Assembly (NCBI GenBank): GCA_000711775.1
Contig: ARYC01000468.1
Span: 1 to 64,000 of the forward strand
DNA from: Oxytricha trifallax
Lineage: Eukaryota > Ciliophora > Spirotrichea > Sporadotrichida > Oxytrichidae
Direction: 5' to 3'
DNA: 64,000 bases
Positions 58,876-64,000 of the stretch are shown one piece after another (the stretch's first letter is position 1; each line of letters opens with the position of its first letter). A program made the position numbers and the translations under genes. Below the pieces are notes generated by a model. It saw nothing but the letters and a program-made list of their open reading frames with translations. It did no database searches and had not been told where the DNA came from.

Positions 58876-61800
58876 ATGAACAATAACTTCTTGAGAGACA
58901 ACTATTCATTTTAGAATGGGATTAGAAATTAGGGTAATGTCCCAAAATAATAAGCGTAATATTAAGACTATTCGGAATATTCTCAATATATACCAATGGT
59001 CGATGTCGAAAGAAAATATAAAAATAAGAAATAAATATATTTACTTCCCATATTAAGTTTTAACTATATTAACTTTATGAAAAATACTTAATATTATATA
59101 GAGAAAATAAACCCTGAAAATAAAATTGTAATACTTTTTAAGCGAAGATAAATAAATTTTTTAAAAAATATATTATTGTTAATACTAAAATAAAAAGAAT
59201 TCTATATTAATCATTTGTAGATTAAATTCATTCCTAATTTTAATTTTGTATTCTAAATTTCAAATAAAAATAATTTAAGTAAATCTTTGCAAGGGATTTA
59301 CAAGTACAAGATCGAGCTTTCAAAGATAAAATCTCAAGTTAAAGTCTAAGATTTTATTTTAATATATCATCTATCATAATATGTAAATATTATCTATTTC
59401 AAAGTGATTAAGTTTTATAAATATTAGAAGATGTTTTGAAGTTTGTTAGCTGCAATCTATGTTAATAAGTTGTCAATTATAAAACTGGAGTCTATTGTAG
59501 TTAATGTCAAAAACCCACTTGTGGAGAGTGCTTTCAAAATGTTTTTTAAGCATCAGAACTCGCATAAAAACACCAAGTGCCCTGTTTAAATATACATATA
59601 TAGAGCATTTAAATAATGAATCATTTATTAATTTCCATTTATTTCATTAAAGCAATTCAATGCAGTTAGATTAGTGTATATAAATATAAATCTGTAGGTG
59701 CAAAGAAGGTGAGAGGCTTTCAATGATGAATGATTTTAGTCGTGTGTTTGCTTCATGCTATAATAGACTGAAGTTTAAGTGTAAATATTCGAAGGAGTGC
59801 GCGTATACTGATGAGCATATTTCAGGTTTCTTAGATGAAAATATTCACTTAGATTTTTATAAATTTTATTATATCGCATTAAACTTGTTAAAAAATAATG
59901 AATTTGTATATGAGAGTTATATTTATTATTAAATTCTTAGATTGCTAATATAGGGAGTTGCAATGCAAACTATGCGGATTAATACTTCAAGAGAAATAAA
60001 GAATAGCACATGAGTATAATAAAATTATCATAAATCTACTAAAGAGTTTATTCTTAAATTTTATATGAGGATTTTTAATTTATATTTTAGATATGTCTTC
60101 CTCAAGATATCTCATTTAAAATTGAAACCATTATTTATCGATAAATACTATTTATAGTTAAATATCGAATGTAATTAATGTAAAATGACGATTCCAAACA
60201 CTGAATTCCTGCAGCACTAACGCATCCATAAAGTAGAGAATGAATATGATGATATTACTTTAAATATTAATTTATTTATGTCATTAGAAAAGAACTTTGT
60301 CTATGGAACAACCATATAATTTGCCCAATTAATTTATATATATTTTTATAATAGTTAAAGAAATAAAGACAATAACGATATAATCAACACCCCTTACTTC
60401 GTTGATGAACTAGTTGATGATAACAATGATCAAAGAAACCCAAGAGCTAACGATAGAAACATGAGAAATAGTTACTAAGATACTGAATATAAACGGAGGA
60501 GACTTGACTATGATGACCTTCAAACTGATAAGAAATTATTAATTGATAAGAAAGTAGCGAAACTTATTATTATTATTATTATTAGTAGATTCATAAAAAT
60601 TCATTTATTTATTTATTATTATAATTAACTTGAAAATGATGGAAGACTCAGAGATAATTTTATTATAAGTACATTGATATATAAATTTTAGCAATAATTA
60701 ATTTTATAGGTATATTATATTAGAGAGGAAATAAAATAAAATAGGTAAAATCAATTACCTCATCAAAATAACGATGAGAGATCTGCTTTCGATGACGACG
60801 ACGATGAAGATTAAGCAAATCAATCTAAATGGCTTTATAACAGATACCTCAACAATTCAAATCAAAATTCATCAGCATCTGCCAATAGCAAGTTACTAAT
60901 AATTTTAAAATAAATTTAATTTATACAATCACATTTGGGTAAAATTAAATTTTCCTAGTATAAATTACCAAAAATTTATCCCCAAAAATAATTTTAAGTT
61001 AAATTAGTTCAGTTTAATCAAATTGTTTCATAAATAAGTAAAAAACTTTGCTATAAGCTTGGTTTTAGTTGTTACTAGAATAACATGTTTTTTTTAATAT
61101 TTATTTGAAATAAATCACATTTAAAATTATTATTTTACTAGGAAATAAAAAGAGCTACTCAGAATAATTCGGTACCAACACCTAAAACATCAATATGCTA
61201 AAAGGAGGAGATTTCTTTGATAAAAACTTGGAAGAAAGAATAAAAATGAACAGTTAAATCGGCGGCAACAATAGATATATCAAGCAGAGTAATAATCCTT
61301 CTTAGTAGATTTCTTAGTAGCAGCAACCTAGGTAGATGATATAGTAGTAGTAGTTGAATCAATCACTGATGAGAGATACTACTATCAAATAATAGTAGAA
61401 TAATAGTAATGAGTTCAATGATAAAAATAATATAATTAAGAAGGATTCAATCTAAAGAGAGTAATAGCCTCAAAACAATAAGCATTCATTTTTCAAAAAT
61501 ATATACATAAAATAGATCAAATGAAGAATACTGTTATAAATTTTACTCTATTTATATGAACTAATATTCATCTTAAGGAAATAAAACAATAAACCCAAAC
61601 ACACATAACGCTAAATGCTTAAATTGCCAGAAATTTGTGGATTAGGTTACTTTGGAGTGCAGACCTTGCGAGAGATTCAAAAATGAGATTTAGAGAGAAG
61701 CCTAGATTGAATTTAAGGAAAAATTATCAGAAAAAGATGCTGTTATTTATTAGAAGTAGCAGCGAATTGAACTCTAGGATAACAAGATCAAATGCAATAT

Positions 61801-62964
61801 ATTTATATAAAAATTCTAGCTTTAAATCTAATAACTTATTTTACATATTTCTATAAAATAAGATATTATTGGAATTATATCTTAGATGGAGTGTAGAAAT
61901 GGTATTAACTCTGTTTTCCCCTCCAATTTTTTATTTAATTTAATGAAATCAAAAAGTTAGAAACTGAAAAAATAGAGAAGGATAAGTTGATCGAATAAAA
62001 AGACCAAGAATTGCAAAATCTCAAAGATCAAATGGTTGCCATGGAGGAATAGCTCAAAGAATACCAAAACCTAGTCAACTCTTAAAAACACTAATAAGAA
62101 TCATCTTAAAAATTAATATAAGAGCAGATGCAAAAATTGTCATAAATTGAGGAGGAGAAAAAAGATGCATAAAATGATAGCAAAAACATATTTGAGAAGT
62201 ATTAAGATAATAGTTATCAACATTAGCAAAACAGTAATCTGTATATAATTATTAGTATAATGATTAGGGTGATTAGAAATCTTTTTCCTTATGTTTCTAT
62301 ACTAAATTGGTAATATTGTGGTTATTAAAATAGTAATCCTTTACCGCAATATAAATATATGAATAATTCTAGTAGCTTGCCTATCCCTAAACTAGGCAGG
62401 GATTTCTATAACTCAATAACAAATAATTCATCTTCAAACTCCCTGAACCCCCTCTTCGACAAGAAATTTGTCAATAATGCTTTAAATAATTAAATGAACG
62501 ATAGTTCTTAATAGCAATAATTTAACAAACCACCAGAAGTAACTTGCTTAATTAATGATTATCAAATGATTATATATTTACTATATGAAATTGTTTGTAG
62601 TTTATGACATTATGAGAGATGTATCAATATTTATATTATTAATTGTACGCTAATTAATTATATAAAAACTTGCTTGAAATGCTACCCAGAAGACTTTAAC
62701 ATTAGAAATCAGAAAATTTGCTTTTGTATTACTTGTATAAGACAATTAACTTAAAATAATGAACCCTTCTCTTTGCCAATTGATTGCAAAAATGAATGTG
62801 AAGAAGTTATAGAAGTGAGATTCACAATATTATTTTTTGGGAAATTTTAAAAGAAATTAATGTGAAATACTTTGGAAATTACATAAAAATATCATACCAA
62901 TATTTTTAAGAATTAATGTTTTTTTATTAGATTCATCTGCTAATGTTTAAATTATGAAAAATGA
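58876..62964 (+). CDS. RING/TRAF-type zinc-finger protein gene 2, segmented paralogue of gene 1
   Basis: The start is MNNNFLRDNYSFQNGIRNQG. A RING-like cluster lies at 59425-59585 (CNLCQQVVNYKTGVYCSQCQ, then KPTCGEC and HQVPC). TRAF-type finger sequence lies at 59690-60015 (YNRLKFKCKYSKECAYTDEH, then QCKLCGLILQEKQRIAHE) and 60150 (CNQCKMTIPNTEFLQHQRIH). Acidic and poly-Gln blocks lie at 60360-61490, CLNCQKFVDQVTLECRPC at 61620, a strong coiled coil at 61945-62245 and a second Cys cluster at 62650-62824 (CLKCYPEDFNIRNQKICFCI). An AGATTCA pointer then leads to TGA 62962. The order of Cys clusters and coiled coil parallels gene 1. Possibly a ubiquitin ligase or adaptor (inferred). It could be two genes. 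Confidence 0.58.
59837..59942 (+). other. IES with 9-bp pointer in zinc-finger gene 2
   Basis: TTCTTAGAT occurs at 59828-59836 and 59934-59942. Joining there places HISGFLD directly before CQYRELQCKLC, completing the expected finger spacing. Confidence 0.7.
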
Positions 62965-63147
62965 AGAAATAGATTCAATCCACAAAGTTTATATCAGAAG
63001 TTTTAAATTGACAACAAATAATCTCAAACCTTTATTTCACATGGTTTATTCTAAAAATAATTAGACAACAAATTTTTTACACATTGAGTTGATAATATTC
63101 ACTTATTCATTTATAGTTAAATTTGAATTTAAATTAAAATAGATAAA

Positions 63148-64000
63148 AATGTCTTTTCATTAAACATAAAATTTGAATCAAAGCCAATTGCCGCGTCTCT
63201 ATCATTTAGACATCAAAGAGGTAGTTATTGCTTGCACTAAATATTCATCATAAAATAATATAAATTTATTGGAAACTTATATTAACTCTAATTTTTTTCT
63301 ATAGACTTCTTATAACTTTCAAGTATGGATTGAGAATGAGGAGGGTTTGGAGAATTTAATTATTGTAGTAAACAAAGCTCAAGATAGAAATAGTAATCCA
63401 ATCAAAATTTAAAATAATTTTATTCTTATTAATTGTTATACAGATCAGTGGAAGGGAACATTTTCAAGTGAATTGATTCAAACCAGTTCCATTAAATCAG
63501 GATTGCAATAAAACATTCAAGGTTTTTATGAAATGATTTTATAAGTGCTCTTGAATAGGCCTGAAAACATCTTGATTGATCTTTTATCGTAAGAATAGAG
63601 AAATTTATAATGAAAATTCTACATATAGATAAGAAGAGCTGATAGAACGTAGGAAGTAGAAACTAAATTAATCTCACTACTCATAAAACATTAAAATAAA
63701 TTATTTGATAATAAAAACTTTATAATGATTCATAAGAATAAAACTTGTTAGATATTTAACTTTTTTTTATTAAAATAAAACCCAAATCTGTAAAATTCTT
63801 CATCAATGAACTAGTCACTAGCTTAAAGTCTCTTACTACCCCAACGTTATTACCTAATTTTGAGTTTTTTCGCATCAAATGGGTGTAAATATGACTATCC
63901 CTTTCCTTTGCAATATTTGAATTTATATGAAGAATTACAGAAAACTAAGATGGCTTTGATTGGTGAAATTTAGGATCTTAAATGTACATAGTCTTGCCAT
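63148..64000 (+). CDS. CCDC61/VFL3-like basal-body protein (5' part)
   Basis: The start is MSFHQTQNLNQSQLPRLYHL. A likely intron (GTAGTT at about 63220 to CTATAG at 63306) follows IKE. The next segment has ENLIIVVNKAQDRNSNPIKI, then CYTDQWKGTF and GFYEMILQVLLNRPENILID, leading to LL. This resembles the XRCC4-fold head of CCDC61/VFL3 (DQW.G.F ... KTGNF ... ML..AL ... LDLL). Two IESs follow, after which QRYYLILSFFASN and KYDYPFPLQYLNLYEELQKT match the YLILIYS..F.. YPLPLPY part of that family. VFL3 acts in basal-body and rootlet positioning. The gene continues past the window. Family recognition is by eye. Confidence 0.6.
63596..63635 (+). other. Very short IES (34 bp plus 6-bp pointer)
   Basis: TAAGAA at 63590-63595 and 63630-63635. 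Removing one copy and the spacer joins LIDLLSQE to ELIERRKQKL in frame and skips the TGA at 63609. Confidence 0.65.
63670..63787 (+). other. IES with 4-bp AAAT pointer
   Basis: AAAT at 63666-63669 and 63784-63787. Joining there reads RRKQKLN-LQNSSSMNQSLA without a stop. Confidence 0.5.

Overview
The window looks like micronuclear (germline) DNA of a spirotrichous ciliate of the Oxytricha/Sterkiella group. Three things support this. (1) Reading frames are open only if TAA and TAG code for glutamine and TGA alone is stop. (2) Transposons ending in C4A4C4 telomere-like repeats with 3-bp ANT target duplications match the TBE family known from Oxytricha. (3) Short coding blocks (MDSs) are separated by very AT-rich spacers (IESs), and several spacers are bounded by short direct repeats (pointers).

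Layout. 1-44 kb is a head-to-tail array of three minus-strand paralogous units (about 2.1-8.4, 12.4-31.3 and 31.3-44.0 kb). They encode a leucine-rich-repeat-like protein of unknown function, split into about 30 short blocks. The array is riddled with insertions: TBEs at 1-2077 (partial), 8420-12443, 16161-21988 and 32881-37653; two hAT-like 0.5-kb MITEs (8-bp duplications); two long foldback elements; two TA-flanked elements with AAACCCC termini and GC-rich cargo; and a GC-rich insertion with a 16-bp direct repeat. 44298-53332 is a TBE whose transposase gene is split by a younger TBE of another subfamily (45245-50470). That inner element has ~300-bp inverted repeats, an inverted 57-kDa gene and an extraordinary density of GACTAG/CTAGTC motifs.

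53.3-64 kb carries plus-strand host genes. Two tandem paralogues encode RING/TRAF-type zinc-finger, coiled-coil, Q/N-rich proteins. The third, partial, gene resembles the basal-body protein CCDC61/VFL3 and contains a 40-bp IES unit.

Each complete TBE carries a DDE transposase ('42 kDa'), a '22-kDa' protein and a '57-kDa' C2H2 zinc-finger/kinase-like protein. These presumably act together in transposition and, by published work on Oxytricha, in genome rearrangement. The 22-kDa gene appears to contain a conserved 26-28-nt intron that extends the protein to about 254 residues. Most TBE genes here are decayed. All coordinates of segmented host genes are approximate, because MDS limits were placed by eye.
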